Assembly (NCBI RefSeq): GCF_014524545.1
Contig: NZ_CP053557.1
Coordinates: 955,501 to 1,019,500 of the forward strand
DNA: 64,000 nt
DNA from: Exiguobacterium sp. Helios
Lineage (GTDB): Bacteria > Bacillota > Bacilli > Exiguobacteriales > Exiguobacteriaceae
Direction: 5' to 3'
Position numbers and translations under genes: made by a program. Shown here piece after piece: positions 1-7,845 of the stretch; positions within the stretch are counted from its first letter, which is position 1; each line of letters begins with the position of its first letter. The notes below the pieces were generated by a model that ran no database searches, had not been told where the DNA came from, and saw nothing but the letters and a program-made list of their open reading frames with translations.

Positions 1-1
1 G

Positions 2-838
2 TTGCTTGCGACAGACCCGGATGCCGACCGTGTCGGTGTTGCGACACGTGATGCGGATGGAGAATGGGTCGTCCTCACGGGAAACCAGACAGGTGCGTTA
101 CTGCTTGATTACATCTTGTCTCAAAAAGCGGCACAAGGCACATTACCGAAAAATGGTTTTGTCGCGAAAACGATTGTCACATCGGAACTTGGTGCTTTGA
201 TTGCAAGACATTACGACTTGCATGTTGAGAATACGTTAACAGGATTTAAATTCATCGGTGAAAAAATCAAACAATACAATGAATCCGGAGAATATGAATA
301 TCTGTTTGGTTATGAAGAAAGTTATGGCTACCTGATTGGAGATTTCTGCCGTGACAAGGATGCCGTCCAGGCCTGCCTGCTTGCTGCTGAGATGACAGCG
401 TATCACAAGAAAGAAGGACGGACGCTCTATGAGGCGTTACAAGCCATCTATGAGCAGTTCGGTTACTTTGAAGAGTCACTTCGTTCATTGACACTAAAAG
501 GGAAAGACGGTGTAGCACAAATCGGCCGGATCATGGATACATTCCGTGAGCATCCGCCAAAACAAGTGGCCGGTGAAAAAGTCGTCTTATTTGAAGACTA
601 TGATGCAAGCATTTCGCATGATTTGGTACAGCATACACCATCACCGATTAACCTTCCAAAATCAAATGTCTTGAAATTTACGTTAGAAGACGGTTCGTGG
701 TTCTGCCTTCGCCCATCCGGGACTGAACCGAAAATTAAATTCTATTTCAGTGTGACATCACCCGATGCTGCAGAGACAACACGTAAACGTCAGATGATTG
801 AAGATGAAGTCATGCAAGAAGTGGAACAGATTCAGTAA
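2..838 (+). CDS. pgcA: Phosphoglucomutase/phosphomannomutase, C-terminal part
   Basis: Interconverts hexose 1- and 6-phosphates, in Bacillus mainly alpha-phosphoglucomutase feeding UDP-glucose for glucolipids and wall polymers. The visible 278 residues open almost at once with the metal-binding loop DPDADR, which lies mid-protein in this family, so about half the protein is upstream of the window and no start is visible. The C-terminal phosphate-binding motif (RPSGTEPKIK) is intact close to the end, so the gene looks complete at its 3' side. A strong terminator follows within 20 bases. The family call is firm; PgcA rather than another hexose-phosphate mutase is likely from the Bacillales context. 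Confidence 0.88.
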   Translation: MLATDPDADRVGVATRDADGEWVVLTGNQTGALLLDYILSQKAAQGTLPKNGFVAKTIVTSELGALIARHYDLHVENTLTGFKFIGEKIKQYNESGEYEYLFGYEESYGYLIGDFCRDKDAVQACLLAAEMTAYHKKEGRTLYEALQAIYEQFGYFEESLRSLTLKGKDGVAQIGRIMDTFREHPPKQVAGEKVVLFEDYDASISHDLVQHTPSPINLPKSNVLKFTLEDGSWFCLRPSGTEPKIKFYFSVTSPDAAETTRKRQMIEDEVMQEVEQIQ

Positions 839-856
839 GGCCTGCGTTTCAATTAA

Positions 857-892
857 AAACCGGTAAAGAGGAAACTCTTGCCGGTTTTTTTT
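857..892 (+). terminator. Rho-independent terminator of pgcA
   Basis: Inverted repeat AAACCGGTAAAGAG / CTCTTGCCGGTTT with a GAAA-like loop followed by a run of eight T, 18 bases after the stop codon. Confidence 0.85.
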
Positions 893-976
893 ATGAGAGG
901 GCGTAACTCGTGCAACCGTTACCAATTTCATGTAAAGTGAACGATGAAGCATCATATAGAGATAGGGAGATGAGTA

Positions 977-1876
977 ATGATGGAACGGATACAGTTAACA
1001 GAAGATCTTTCATTTTCAAGGGTCATACATGGTTTATGGCGATTAAACGAATGGGAAATGACTGCAGAGCAGCGTCTTGAACTGATTGAACAATGTTTGG
1101 CTCTCGGCATCACAACATTCGACCACGCCGACATCTACGGCGATTATACGAACGAAGGGTTGTTCGGTGAAGCACTGGCTCTCAAACCTGAACTCCGCGA
1201 ACGGATGGAAATCGTCACAAAAACAGGAATCAAGATGAAGGGAAACTACTTCTCGGATCAAAAACTATCATTTTATGATACAACAAAAGAACATATCATT
1301 GAACACGCGACACGTTCATTAAAGGAACTGGGTGTCGACTACATTGATACGTTATTAATCCATCGTCCGGATCCATTGATGGATCCTAACGAAATTGCAG
1401 AAGCCTTCGTTGAGCTGAAAGAGTCAGGAAAAGTCCGGACGTTTGGTTTGTCAAACCATACACCGGCACAGCAAAGTCTGATTCAATCACGACTGCCGTT
1501 CATGCTCGTCACAAATCAGCTTGAACTGTCTGTTGCAGAACTGAAGCACTTCGAAGACGGTTCTGTTGATCTATGCCACGAAAATGAAATGCCGCTCATG
1601 GCGTGGAGTCCACTAGCTGGAGGGCGATTATTCAAAGATGAGCAGTTTGCGCCGCTTCGCGACAAGCTCGAGGAAATCGGACATGACATCGGTGCAGAAG
1701 CAATCGATGAAGTAGCCTATGCTTGGTTGCTCAAACATCCGGCACGGATCATGCCAATCGTCGGTTCTGGAAAAATTGACCGCATTGAATCAGCTGTTCG
1801 GGCGACCCGACTCGAACTGTCACGTGAACAGTGGTTTGAAATCTTAAAAGCTTCCCGTGGACGGGATGTCGATTGA
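977..1876 (+). CDS. Aldo/keto reductase family oxidoreductase
   Basis: A cytosolic NADPH-dependent oxidoreductase of the (beta/alpha)8 aldo/keto reductase superfamily; the substrate cannot be told. 299 residues, the usual length. The catalytic tetrad region is visible: DHADIYGDY (Asp and Tyr), the Lys in VTKTGIK, and the His in LLIHRPDPL; the C-terminal cofactor segment IVGSGKIDRIESAVRA is also typical. It resembles the YdhF/YcsN-like group of Bacillus and E. coli. The start is the first of two adjacent ATG codons preceded by GGGAGATG. It stands alone between two terminators, so it is a single-gene transcript. Confidence 0.88.
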   Translation: MMERIQLTEDLSFSRVIHGLWRLNEWEMTAEQRLELIEQCLALGITTFDHADIYGDYTNEGLFGEALALKPELRERMEIVTKTGIKMKGNYFSDQKLSFYDTTKEHIIEHATRSLKELGVDYIDTLLIHRPDPLMDPNEIAEAFVELKESGKVRTFGLSNHTPAQQSLIQSRLPFMLVTNQLELSVAELKHFEDGSVDLCHENEMPLMAWSPLAGGRLFKDEQFAPLRDKLEEIGHDIGAEAIDEVAYAWLLKHPARIMPIVGSGKIDRIESAVRATRLELSREQWFEILKASRGRDVD

Positions 1877-1902
1877 AAAATAGCCTTCGGGCTATTTTTT
1901 TT
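1876..1902 (+). terminator. Terminator of the aldo/keto reductase gene
   Basis: AAATAGCC TTCG GGCTATTT stem with a UUCG tetraloop and an eight-T run; the hairpin begins directly at the stop codon. Confidence 0.88.
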
Positions 1903-1904
1903 AC

Positions 1905-1940
1905 AAAAAAAGTCCCATCTCAAGGGGGAGTTGAGATGGG
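1905..1940 (-). terminator. Terminator for the small gene at 1954-2142
   Basis: Perfect inverted repeat CCCATCTCAA / TTGAGATGGG (1914-1940) followed, on the minus strand, by seven T. Confidence 0.85.
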
Positions 1941-1953
1941 AGTATCTATAGGG

Positions 1954-2142
1954 TTATGCTTCGAGGCGAAGCATTTCCTGACGATATTTATCTAAACGTT
2001 CTTTGCTGGCTGTAACAGCTGCTTGATCATGGACCTGGATAGCATCGAAGAGCGTACTGAGCTCATAATCGATTTCGAGGCGTAGCACTGGAATCCGCTG
2101 CTCTGCATCTTGTCTACGGAAAGCTTCAATTACTTGTTTCAT
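1954..2142 (-). CDS. Small conserved-looking hypothetical protein
   Basis: Predicted 62-residue soluble protein, charged and almost certainly all-helical (pattern of E/R/K with spaced L, V and I); no cysteines, no membrane segment and no recognised motif. The ATG at 2142 is preferred because AAAAGGAG lies 10 bases upstream; an in-frame GTG three codons earlier would be too close to that site. It has its own strong terminator and sits opposite the reductase, so it is a free-standing gene. A short helical protein of this kind could be a regulator or protein-protein adaptor, but nothing in the sequence decides that. Confidence 0.7.
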   Translation of the reverse strand: MKQVIEAFRRQDAEQRIPVLRLEIDYELSTLFDAIQVHDQAAVTASKERLDKYRQEMLRLEA

Positions 2143-2239
2143 CTCGGCCACGCTCCTTTTAAAGTTATCAGATAATTCTGATTTTTATTAGTATACTTGA
2201 TTATTCCCGTGTTGGCTAGTATTAAACCTGAAAAAGATT

Positions 2240-2275
2240 AAAAAAAACACTTGGAATGTGTAACGATTCCAAGTG
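2240..2275 (-). terminator. Terminator of the amino-acid importer genes
   Basis: CACTTGGAAT / ATTCCAAGTG perfect 10-bp stem, eight-base loop, then eight T on the minus strand just after the permease stop. Confidence 0.9.
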
Positions 2276-2283
2276 TACTTATT

Positions 2284-2931
2284 CTATTCCGGAATACTGA
2301 ATCGGGCTTCAAGACGATGTTGCACCGCTTGAATTAATGTCGACATGATCCAATAAATCGCAGCTGAGAACAGTAACAACGGCATGACGAGATAGGTTGT
2401 TGCTGAAATCTGATCCGATACATACGTCAGTTCTTCAACGGCTACAATTGTCCCGAGTGAAGTCGATTTGATAATATCAATAACCGAGTTCGACAGGGGA
2501 GGAATGGCACGTGAAAGAGCTTGTGGGAGGATAACATCCTTAAACGTCTTCCGGCGTGGAATTCCGAGTGAATCCGCAGCTTCCCATTGTCCGCGATCAA
2601 CAGACGAAATCGCTGCCCGGAACGATTCCGAGATGTAGGCCGAGAAGTGAAGTGACAGGCCAAATGCTAACGCTTGGAAGCCGGTCAGTTGAAGGACGAC
2701 GAGACCATTGTATAAAATCAGAATTTGCAGTAACAGTGGCGTTCCTCGGAAAAATGAAACATACAATCTTGCGAAGCCGCTTAAGACGGCAAAACGACTA
2801 TCCCGCATGACGGCAAGAATCAGACCAAGAAAAAGCGCAAAGACGATGGCAAATCCACTTGCAAGAAGTGTAGTGCCAATCGCCTTTCCGTAAACGTCCG
2901 CATTATCGCGGACGATTGTAAACAATTCCAT
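2284..2931 (-). CDS. Polar amino-acid ABC transporter permease
   Basis: Membrane subunit of an importer for a polar amino acid or cystine-like substrate. 215 residues, with several hydrophobic spans (for example residues about 17-42 and 55-80) and the EAA-loop signature for docking an ATPase: EAADSLGIPRRKTFKDVILPQAL. This is the HisM/GlnP/TcyB group. The stop codon of the binding-protein gene and this ATG overlap (TGATG), so the two are translationally coupled; a GTG one codon earlier is possible. No cognate ATPase gene follows, the operon ending in a terminator, so the subunit must pair with an ATPase encoded elsewhere. Confidence 0.9.
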   Translation of the reverse strand: MELFTIVRDNADVYGKAIGTTLLASGFAIVFALFLGLILAVMRDSRFAVLSGFARLYVSFFRGTPLLLQILILYNGLVVLQLTGFQALAFGLSLHFSAYISESFRAAISSVDRGQWEAADSLGIPRRKTFKDVILPQALSRAIPPLSNSVIDIIKSTSLGTIVAVEELTYVSDQISATTYLVMPLLLFSAAIYWIMSTLIQAVQHRLEARFSIPE

Positions 2932-3692
2932 CACTTACTGATGTCCTCGTTAAAGTATTTTTTCCCAAGATCTGCGAGTGTGCCGTCTTTTTGCATCTCT
3001 GCGAGTGCTTTGTTGAAGTCCTCTGCATACTTGCTGTTTTTCGCCATCATCAGACCTGATTCGTTTTTGTCAAACGTCTCACCGACGGCTTTTACTTTGT
3101 ATCCTGCTTTTTTAAGCTCTGTCAGGACAAACAGACGGTCGTTCATCGCAGCGTCGACACGACCTGCTTCAAGGTCTTTTAAGACTTGGTTTGCACCTTT
3201 GTAGTACTTGACTTTCGCACCGGCTTTTTCCGCTGTTTTCGCGTAGAGTGAACCTTGTGTCGAACCGACTGTTTTTCCTTTTAAGTCGTCAAGCGTCTTG
3301 ATGTCATTTGTTTTGTTGTTAACGATGATTGTTGAACCGGAAACTGTATAGGCATCAGAGAACGAATATTTTTCTTTCCGTTCATCTGTGATTCCCATTT
3401 GGTTTGCGATGACGTCGATCCGTTTTGAATCAAGTGCCGGGATCAATCCTTTAAAGTCCATCGCTTTGTACTCGACTTTATAGCCGGCACGTTTTGCGAC
3501 TTCATTCATGACATCGATATCATAACCTGTCAGTTTGCCTTTTTCTTTATACGTAAATGGTGGGTATGTTGCTTCTGTTCCGACCGTTACGATTTTTTCG
3601 TCTTTGTTTGCTTCTTCGTTAGAAGCGCCGCACGCCGCTAACACCCCCGCTGTTGATAGTGCTGCTACTGCTAGCTTTAGTCCGTGTTTCAT
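2931..3692 (-). CDS. Amino-acid ABC transporter substrate-binding lipoprotein
   Basis: Extracytoplasmic solute-binding protein, family 3 (polar amino acids, cystine). The N-terminus has a lipoprotein signal ending in the lipobox LAAC, so the mature protein would be lipid-anchored at Cys21. The conserved family-3 entry motif TVGTEATYPPFTYKEKGKLTGYDIDV and the ligand-binding region with R/D contacts (RIDVIANQMGIT) are present. 253 residues is a normal length. It is the first gene of a two-gene operon with the permease and has its own promoter. The exact ligand cannot be read from sequence; cystine or a basic/polar amino acid are the likely options. Confidence 0.9.
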   Translation of the reverse strand: MKHGLKLAVAALSTAGVLAACGASNEEANKDEKIVTVGTEATYPPFTYKEKGKLTGYDIDVMNEVAKRAGYKVEYKAMDFKGLIPALDSKRIDVIANQMGITDERKEKYSFSDAYTVSGSTIIVNNKTNDIKTLDDLKGKTVGSTQGSLYAKTAEKAGAKVKYYKGANQVLKDLEAGRVDAAMNDRLFVLTELKKAGYKVKAVGETFDKNESGLMMAKNSKYAEDFNKALAEMQKDGTLADLGKKYFNEDISK

Positions 3693-3769
3693 AGCGCTCT
3701 CTCCTTTTAATGAATAAATGATTTCAATTCCTAGTTTTCGAATAGGATTAATTTAAGACTACAAGCAGT

Positions 3770-3799
3770 ATCATACAAAGTTACAGGAACGTCTGTCAA
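3770..3799 (-). promoter_or_regulatory. Sigma-A promoter of the amino-acid importer
   Basis: On the minus strand TTGACA (3794-3799), an 18-base spacer and TATGAT (3770-3775), placed about 75 bases before the binding-protein start and directly after the upstream terminator. Confidence 0.6.
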
Positions 3800-3800
3800 T

Positions 3801-3830
3801 AAAAAAGACTGCCCACGAATGGACAGCCTG
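3801..3830 (-). terminator. Terminator of msmX
   Basis: Stem AGGCTGTCC / GGGCAGTCT (with G-U pairs) and a six-T run on the minus strand, 26 bases beyond the msmX stop codon. Confidence 0.7.
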
Positions 3831-3855
3831 ACTGCGGTTACTGAACTCTTAAAGA

Positions 3856-4962
3856 TTAACGGATTGTTGCTTCTGTTGCTGCATCGAAGAAATGCGCTTT
3901 TGTCATGTCGAAGAAGAGGTCTAAATCTGAACCCATCTCGACGTGTGAACGCGAGTCGACACGTGCTGTGAACGCTTGGTTACCGACTTTTGAATAGAGG
4001 TAAGACTCGGCTCCCATGAGCTCAGATACTTCAATGTGTGCCGGGAAACGGTGAGCTGTCTGTGTATCTTGATAGATCAACTCAGCATGAATATCTTCCG
4101 GACGGATTCCGAGAACAAGATCTTTACTTGTGTAGCCACGTTCGCGGAGGACTTTCATCTTACCTTCAGGAACTTCAAATTTCTCTTCTGTACCTGTGAC
4201 ATGGAAGAGACCGTCTTCCGCGAGTTTACCTGTCAGGAAGTTCATTGACGGCGAACCGATGAAACCAGCAACGAACATGTTATCCGGGTGGTCGTATACT
4301 TCTTTTGGTGTTCCGACTTGTTGAATGAGTCCGGCTTTCATGATGACGATCCGAGTCGCAAGGGTCATCGCTTCCGTCTGATCGTGCGTCACATAAATCG
4401 TCGTCGTTTCAAGACGTTTGTGCAACTGGATGATTTCCTTACGCATCTGAACACGTAGTTTAGCATCCAAGTTCGAGAGCGGCTCATCCATCAGGAAGAC
4501 TTTCGCATCACGGACGATGGCACGGCCGATTGCGACACGCTGACGTTGTCCACCAGAGAGGGCTTTCGGTTTACGCTCCAAATATTCTTCGAGTCCGAGA
4601 ATACGTGCTGCATTGTCGACACGCTGTTTGATTTCGTCTTTCGGGAACTTCCGAAGTTTCAGACCAAATGCCATGTTGTCATATACGTTCATATGTGGAT
4701 AAAGGGCATAGTTTTGGAAGACCATTGCGATATCGCGATCTTTAGGTGCTACATCATTCATTCGTTTTCCATCGATGACGAAATCTCCGCCTGAAATTTC
4801 TTCGAGACCGGCAATCATCCGTAATGTCGTCGATTTACCGCAACCTGATGGTCCGACGAAAACGATGAATTCTTTATCTTTAATATGAAGGTTAAAATCA
4901 TCCACTGCTTTTGCTGTTCCTGAATAAACTTTATCAATATGCTCAAGACGAATATCTGCCAT
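3856..4962 (-). CDS. msmX: Sugar ABC importer ATPase, MsmX/UgpC type
   Basis: Cytosolic ATPase that energises carbohydrate importers. 368 residues with Walker A GPSGCGKST (about residue 38), Q-loop, signature LSGGQRQRVAIGRA, Walker B VFLMDEPLSNLD, and a C-terminal OB-fold regulatory domain (from about residue 240) typical of MalK/MsmX/UgpC. In B. subtilis MsmX serves several sugar importers whose own operons lack an ATPase; the same orphan layout is seen here, with no permease or binding-protein gene of a sugar system nearby. Two CcpA-type sites lie upstream, fitting carbon catabolite control. The start has GGAGG eight bases before it. Confidence 0.92.
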   Translation of the reverse strand: MADIRLEHIDKVYSGTAKAVDDFNLHIKDKEFIVFVGPSGCGKSTTLRMIAGLEEISGGDFVIDGKRMNDVAPKDRDIAMVFQNYALYPHMNVYDNMAFGLKLRKFPKDEIKQRVDNAARILGLEEYLERKPKALSGGQRQRVAIGRAIVRDAKVFLMDEPLSNLDAKLRVQMRKEIIQLHKRLETTTIYVTHDQTEAMTLATRIVIMKAGLIQQVGTPKEVYDHPDNMFVAGFIGSPSMNFLTGKLAEDGLFHVTGTEEKFEVPEGKMKVLRERGYTSKDLVLGIRPEDIHAELIYQDTQTAHRFPAHIEVSELMGAESYLYSKVGNQAFTARVDSRSHVEMGSDLDLFFDMTKAHFFDAATEATIR

Positions 4963-4995
4963 GTGTACATCCTCCTGTAAATTAAGTAATCGGTT

Positions 4996-5011
4996 ACTAT
5001 AACGCTTACAA
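4996..5011 (-). promoter_or_regulatory. CRE-like site just after the msmX -10 box
   Basis: Minus-strand TTGTAAGCGTTATAGT differs from the CcpA consensus WTGNAARCGNWWWCAW at one core base. It lies immediately downstream of a -10-like TATACT (5017-5022, minus), overlapping the probable transcription start, where bound CcpA would block initiation. Confidence 0.5.
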
Positions 5012-5061
5012 GACTTAGTATAGGAGAACTGGTACGAAAATCATATGGACAACATGCCTGA

Positions 5062-5077
5062 ATGTAAACGTTATCAT
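5062..5077 (-). promoter_or_regulatory. Perfect CRE (CcpA) site upstream of msmX
   Basis: ATGTAAACGTTATCAT matches WTGNAARCGNWWWCAW at every position. It is in the 122-base gap between msmX and the upstream regulator gene, about 45 bases upstream of the msmX -10-like element. Confidence 0.65.
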
Positions 5078-5084
5078 TTGGTCA

Positions 5085-5918
5085 CTATGCTACAAGAAGA
5101 AGCGTATAAAGAAACATCGCACCCTCGAACGACCGGATATCGATTTCCGTCTGTTCCGTGAGCCGGTCGAGCCGGTACTGAAGACTGTTTCGATGTAAAA
5201 AGAGATGTTTAGCCGTCAGTGAAACATTCAAGTTGGCGCGGCAAAAGGCATCAATCGTCTCGCGTGATTCGCGTTCGAGCGGTGTGATGAACCGTTCGAT
5301 CAAGTCATCGCGGATATCTGTCGACAGTAACGTCAACCGCATCAGGGCAGGCAGGAACCGTTCAATGTGTAATAAGGGAAGTTCACGTAAAGCAGCCTGC
5401 TCTAACCGGAATTGAGCTGCCAGGTCTCCGGATTGGCGTTGTTGGCCGATCAAGACCTTGCCGTCCATCAGAAAATCAGACTGGAGAGCTGTAAAAAAAT
5501 CATGTAAATCATTTTCTGTGACAGACTCTTCCCGTTCAATGACGACAAGACGATTGGATGTTAACGGGATGATCCAACTCGACGGATGAAAAAAAGAAGT
5601 CAGCAGTTGTTGCAAATCTTCGCCGGTCCGGACGTCAAGTTGTTCAAATAAGAAATGAATCATCCGAAACGGGTCTGCTTCTTCACTGTGCTGTTGTTCC
5701 AACCGATGACGCCACGTGACAATCTGATCGGAATCAGACGTAACGACCCGTTCTGCAATCAGGTCGAGTAAGTCGAGTTCACGAGGGGTAAGAATCATAT
5801 TTTCAATCCCGAAACGAAGTCCATCGGCTAACTGATATACGGTATACTTATCGGTACAGTACACGGTAGGATCGGTGGAGAGATGATCCTTAAATAAGAC
5901 GGTTAATTGATGTAACAT
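5085..5918 (-). CDS. PucR/CdaR-type transcriptional regulator
   Basis: Predicted 277-residue DNA-binding regulator. The last 55 residues form the PucR C-terminal helix-turn-helix (NVSLTAKHLFLHRNSLQYRLDRL...), the diagnostic part of the family; the N-terminal two thirds has no clear sensory domain I can name. Family members control purine, sugar-diacid or amino-acid catabolism. The reading frame runs open to 6065, but the ATG at 5918 is chosen because AGGGAGG lies 8 bases upstream and the longer form would run into yheB. It is divergent from yheB, with 70 bases between them, and is followed by msmX; whether it regulates either is unknown. Confidence 0.78.
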   Translation of the reverse strand: MLHQLTVLFKDHLSTDPTVYCTDKYTVYQLADGLRFGIENMILTPRELDLLDLIAERVVTSDSDQIVTWRHRLEQQHSEEADPFRMIHFLFEQLDVRTGEDLQQLLTSFFHPSSWIIPLTSNRLVVIEREESVTENDLHDFFTALQSDFLMDGKVLIGQQRQSGDLAAQFRLEQAALRELPLLHIERFLPALMRLTLLSTDIRDDLIERFITPLERESRETIDAFCRANLNVSLTAKHLFLHRNSLQYRLDRLTEQTEIDIRSFEGAMFLYTLLLVA

Positions 5919-5988
5919 ACGAGGCGCCTCCCTAAAAAGTTCTACTAAGACTTTACCACAATACCAAAATCGGAAGGAACGAGGATCT

Positions 5989-7125
5989 ATGCAAGTAGAA
6001 GTTGATTTGGTCATAAAGATGATTGGAATGATCATCATTGGAGCATTGATTGGAGCAATCACCAATCATCTTGCAATCCGGATGTTATTTCGTCCGCTTG
6101 AAGCAAAGTATATCGGCAAGTACCGCATTCCATTTACACCGGGTTTAATTCCAAAACGTCGTGACGAACTAGCGGCGAATCTCGGACGAACAGTCGTCAA
6201 ACATTTATTGACTCCGGAAGGAATCAGCAAGCGGCTTCAGCAACCGGTCGTATATGAAGCCATTACCCGGATGATTCAGCAGGAGTTACAGAAGTGGACG
6301 CGCTCGACGAAAACGATTCGCGAAATTGCTGAACGATTTGTCACGAATCCGGAAGGTAAGTTACAACATCAAATGGAACAGCGGATTGATCAGGAACTAG
6401 CAACGATGGCTGTTTCGATTAAAACAGCACGTTTAACAGAAGTCATCGGGGATGGCGGAACGACAAAAATCAAGGCAGCGGTTCCCGGGATTGTTGAAGC
6501 ATTACTTCACCAGACCGAACAGTACTTTGACAGTCCTGCCGGAAGAATGAAACTGGAAGAAACAGTCGCTCAGTTCATTCAAAGTAAATTAGGCGGAGGC
6601 ATGTTCGGGATGTTGCTGGCTAATGTCAATCTCGTGGAAATGATTCAACCGGAACTCAAACGGGTAATACAAGGAAAGTCGACACACCAGTTCATCAGTG
6701 AAATGGTCGAACAAGAAATCAGTGTGTTACTAGAGCGGCCGGTTGAAGAACTGCTTGGAGCGGAGACGGAACGACAAATCATCGAGCGGATGAAATCAGA
6801 GATCTTAACGCGTATTCCATTGACGAAATTATGGGATACGCAATTATATCAACTACTGCAACCGCTTGAAGCCCGGATCAGTCAAGAAATGGTTCCGATG
6901 CTTTCTAAACAAGTGGTAGTCCGTCTAGTCGAACAAGTCGAACGAATCATGGCGACACTTGATCTCGAAACGATTGTTCGGGAGGAAGTCGATTTACTCG
7001 ATACCGCGTATCTGGAAGAAATCGTCTTGTCGATTTCAAGAAGAGAATTCCGGGCTATCACTTGGCTTGGAGGACTATTAGGTGGTTTAATTGGAATGAT
7101 ACAAGCGATACTTCTTATCGTTTAA
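5989..7125 (+). CDS. yheB: DUF445 family membrane protein YheB
   Basis: 378-residue protein with a hydrophobic N-terminal segment (about residues 8-30) and a C-terminal one (about 355-378) flanking a long helical, Gln/Glu-rich middle, the DUF445 layout. The early motif TNHLAIRMLFRP followed by TPGLIPKRRDELAANLG is characteristic. In B. subtilis yheB sits next to yheA, as here, and its product was reported among spore-associated proteins, but its biochemical role is unknown. GGAACGAGGATCT provides the ribosome site. The very small gap to yheA (20 bases) indicates one transcript. Confidence 0.88.
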   Translation: MQVEVDLVIKMIGMIIIGALIGAITNHLAIRMLFRPLEAKYIGKYRIPFTPGLIPKRRDELAANLGRTVVKHLLTPEGISKRLQQPVVYEAITRMIQQELQKWTRSTKTIREIAERFVTNPEGKLQHQMEQRIDQELATMAVSIKTARLTEVIGDGGTTKIKAAVPGIVEALLHQTEQYFDSPAGRMKLEETVAQFIQSKLGGGMFGMLLANVNLVEMIQPELKRVIQGKSTHQFISEMVEQEISVLLERPVEELLGAETERQIIERMKSEILTRIPLTKLWDTQLYQLLQPLEARISQEMVPMLSKQVVVRLVEQVERIMATLDLETIVREEVDLLDTAYLEEIVLSISRREFRAITWLGGLLGGLIGMIQAILLIV

Positions 7126-7145
7126 CAAAATTGGAGGGTTCAAAG

Positions 7146-7523
7146 ATGTCTGAAACAAACTTATACGATCATGCTTACACGCTAGAACGTGCACTACGCG
7201 AAACATCAGAATACACGACACTGAAGGATTTGTACGCGCAAGTCAATGCGGATCCAATGTCAAATGAGCTATTCGCTTCATTCCGCAACGTGCAACTTGA
7301 GTTACAACAAAAACAAATGCAAGGTGAAGAAATCACACCTGAGGATATGGCATCGGCACAAGCGAAGATGCTGGAAGTCCAAAACAATCCATTGATTGGT
7401 CAACTGATGCAGGAAGAACAACGTATGCACACGATGTTGACGGAAGTGACACAGATTATCATGAAGCCACTCGAAGAACTATACGCACCGATGATGGAAC
7501 AAAATCAAGACGACGTTCAGTAA
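7146..7523 (+). CDS. yheA: YlbF/YmcA family protein YheA
   Basis: 125-residue helical cytosolic protein of the YlbF/YmcA (Com_YlbF) family, which in B. subtilis includes YlbF and YmcA, partners of RNase Y-dependent mRNA processing and of competence/biofilm control; YheA itself has no defined role. The family shape is clear: N-terminal LYDHAYTLERALRETSEYTTLK helix and the central QxxQMQGEEITPEDM segment. The start at 7146 follows TTGGAGGG; a longer open frame overlapping yheB from 7062 is not needed. It is the second gene of the yheB-yheA operon and is followed by a terminator. Confidence 0.9.
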   Translation: MSETNLYDHAYTLERALRETSEYTTLKDLYAQVNADPMSNELFASFRNVQLELQQKQMQGEEITPEDMASAQAKMLEVQNNPLIGQLMQEEQRMHTMLTEVTQIIMKPLEELYAPMMEQNQDDVQ

Positions 7524-7532
7524 CATCATGAG

Positions 7533-7571
7533 AAAGCCTCGCTTCCGTTTTATCGGAACGAGGCTTTTTTT
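7533..7571 (+). terminator. Terminator of yheBA
   Basis: AAGCCTCG..TTCCG / CGGAA..CGAGGCTT stem followed by seven T. Confidence 0.88.
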
Positions 7572-7788
7572 ATAATGTTTTTTCCGTTGGAACCAGGCGT
7601 GGGAGGTAAGCCCGTTCAAAATGAATCAGTTGTCCGGCGCGGGTCACACGTGCCCCGCGGTGCTCCAAGTCTGCTTCTTTCAGGCGGCGGATACCTTCTT
7701 GACGTGCCTCAGAATCGGAGGGAGCGTCAAAGGTATCATCCAGTAACGTTTGTCCTCGATCTGAAAATGCGGTAATCGTATAAAGCAT
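7570..7788 (-). CDS. YhzD-like small protein
   Basis: 72-residue soluble protein beginning MLYTITAFSDRGQTLLDDTFDA. The pattern (short beta strand, D-G turn, strand, then E-A-rich helix and a second beta pair) recalls the YhzD family, whose gene in B. subtilis lies in the same yhe/yha neighbourhood; I make that link from memory of the family shape, so it is tentative. No catalytic motif is visible and no function is known. AAGGAGG lies eight bases before the ATG. It converges on yheA, its stop codon lying within the T-run of the yheA terminator. Confidence 0.72.
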   Translation of the reverse strand: MLYTITAFSDRGQTLLDDTFDAPSDSEARQEGIRRLKEADLEHRGARVTRAGQLIHFERAYLPRLVPTEKTL

Positions 7789-7845
7789 GGCTGATTCCTC
7801 CTTATCCGAAATGACTAACTTAAGTGTAATGAATAGATATTCATT

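Noticed and set aside
5919..6065. N-terminal extension of the PucR-like regulator overlapping yheB
   Set aside because: The added residues look like antisense of yheB, and AGGGAGG is correctly spaced for the ATG at 5918.
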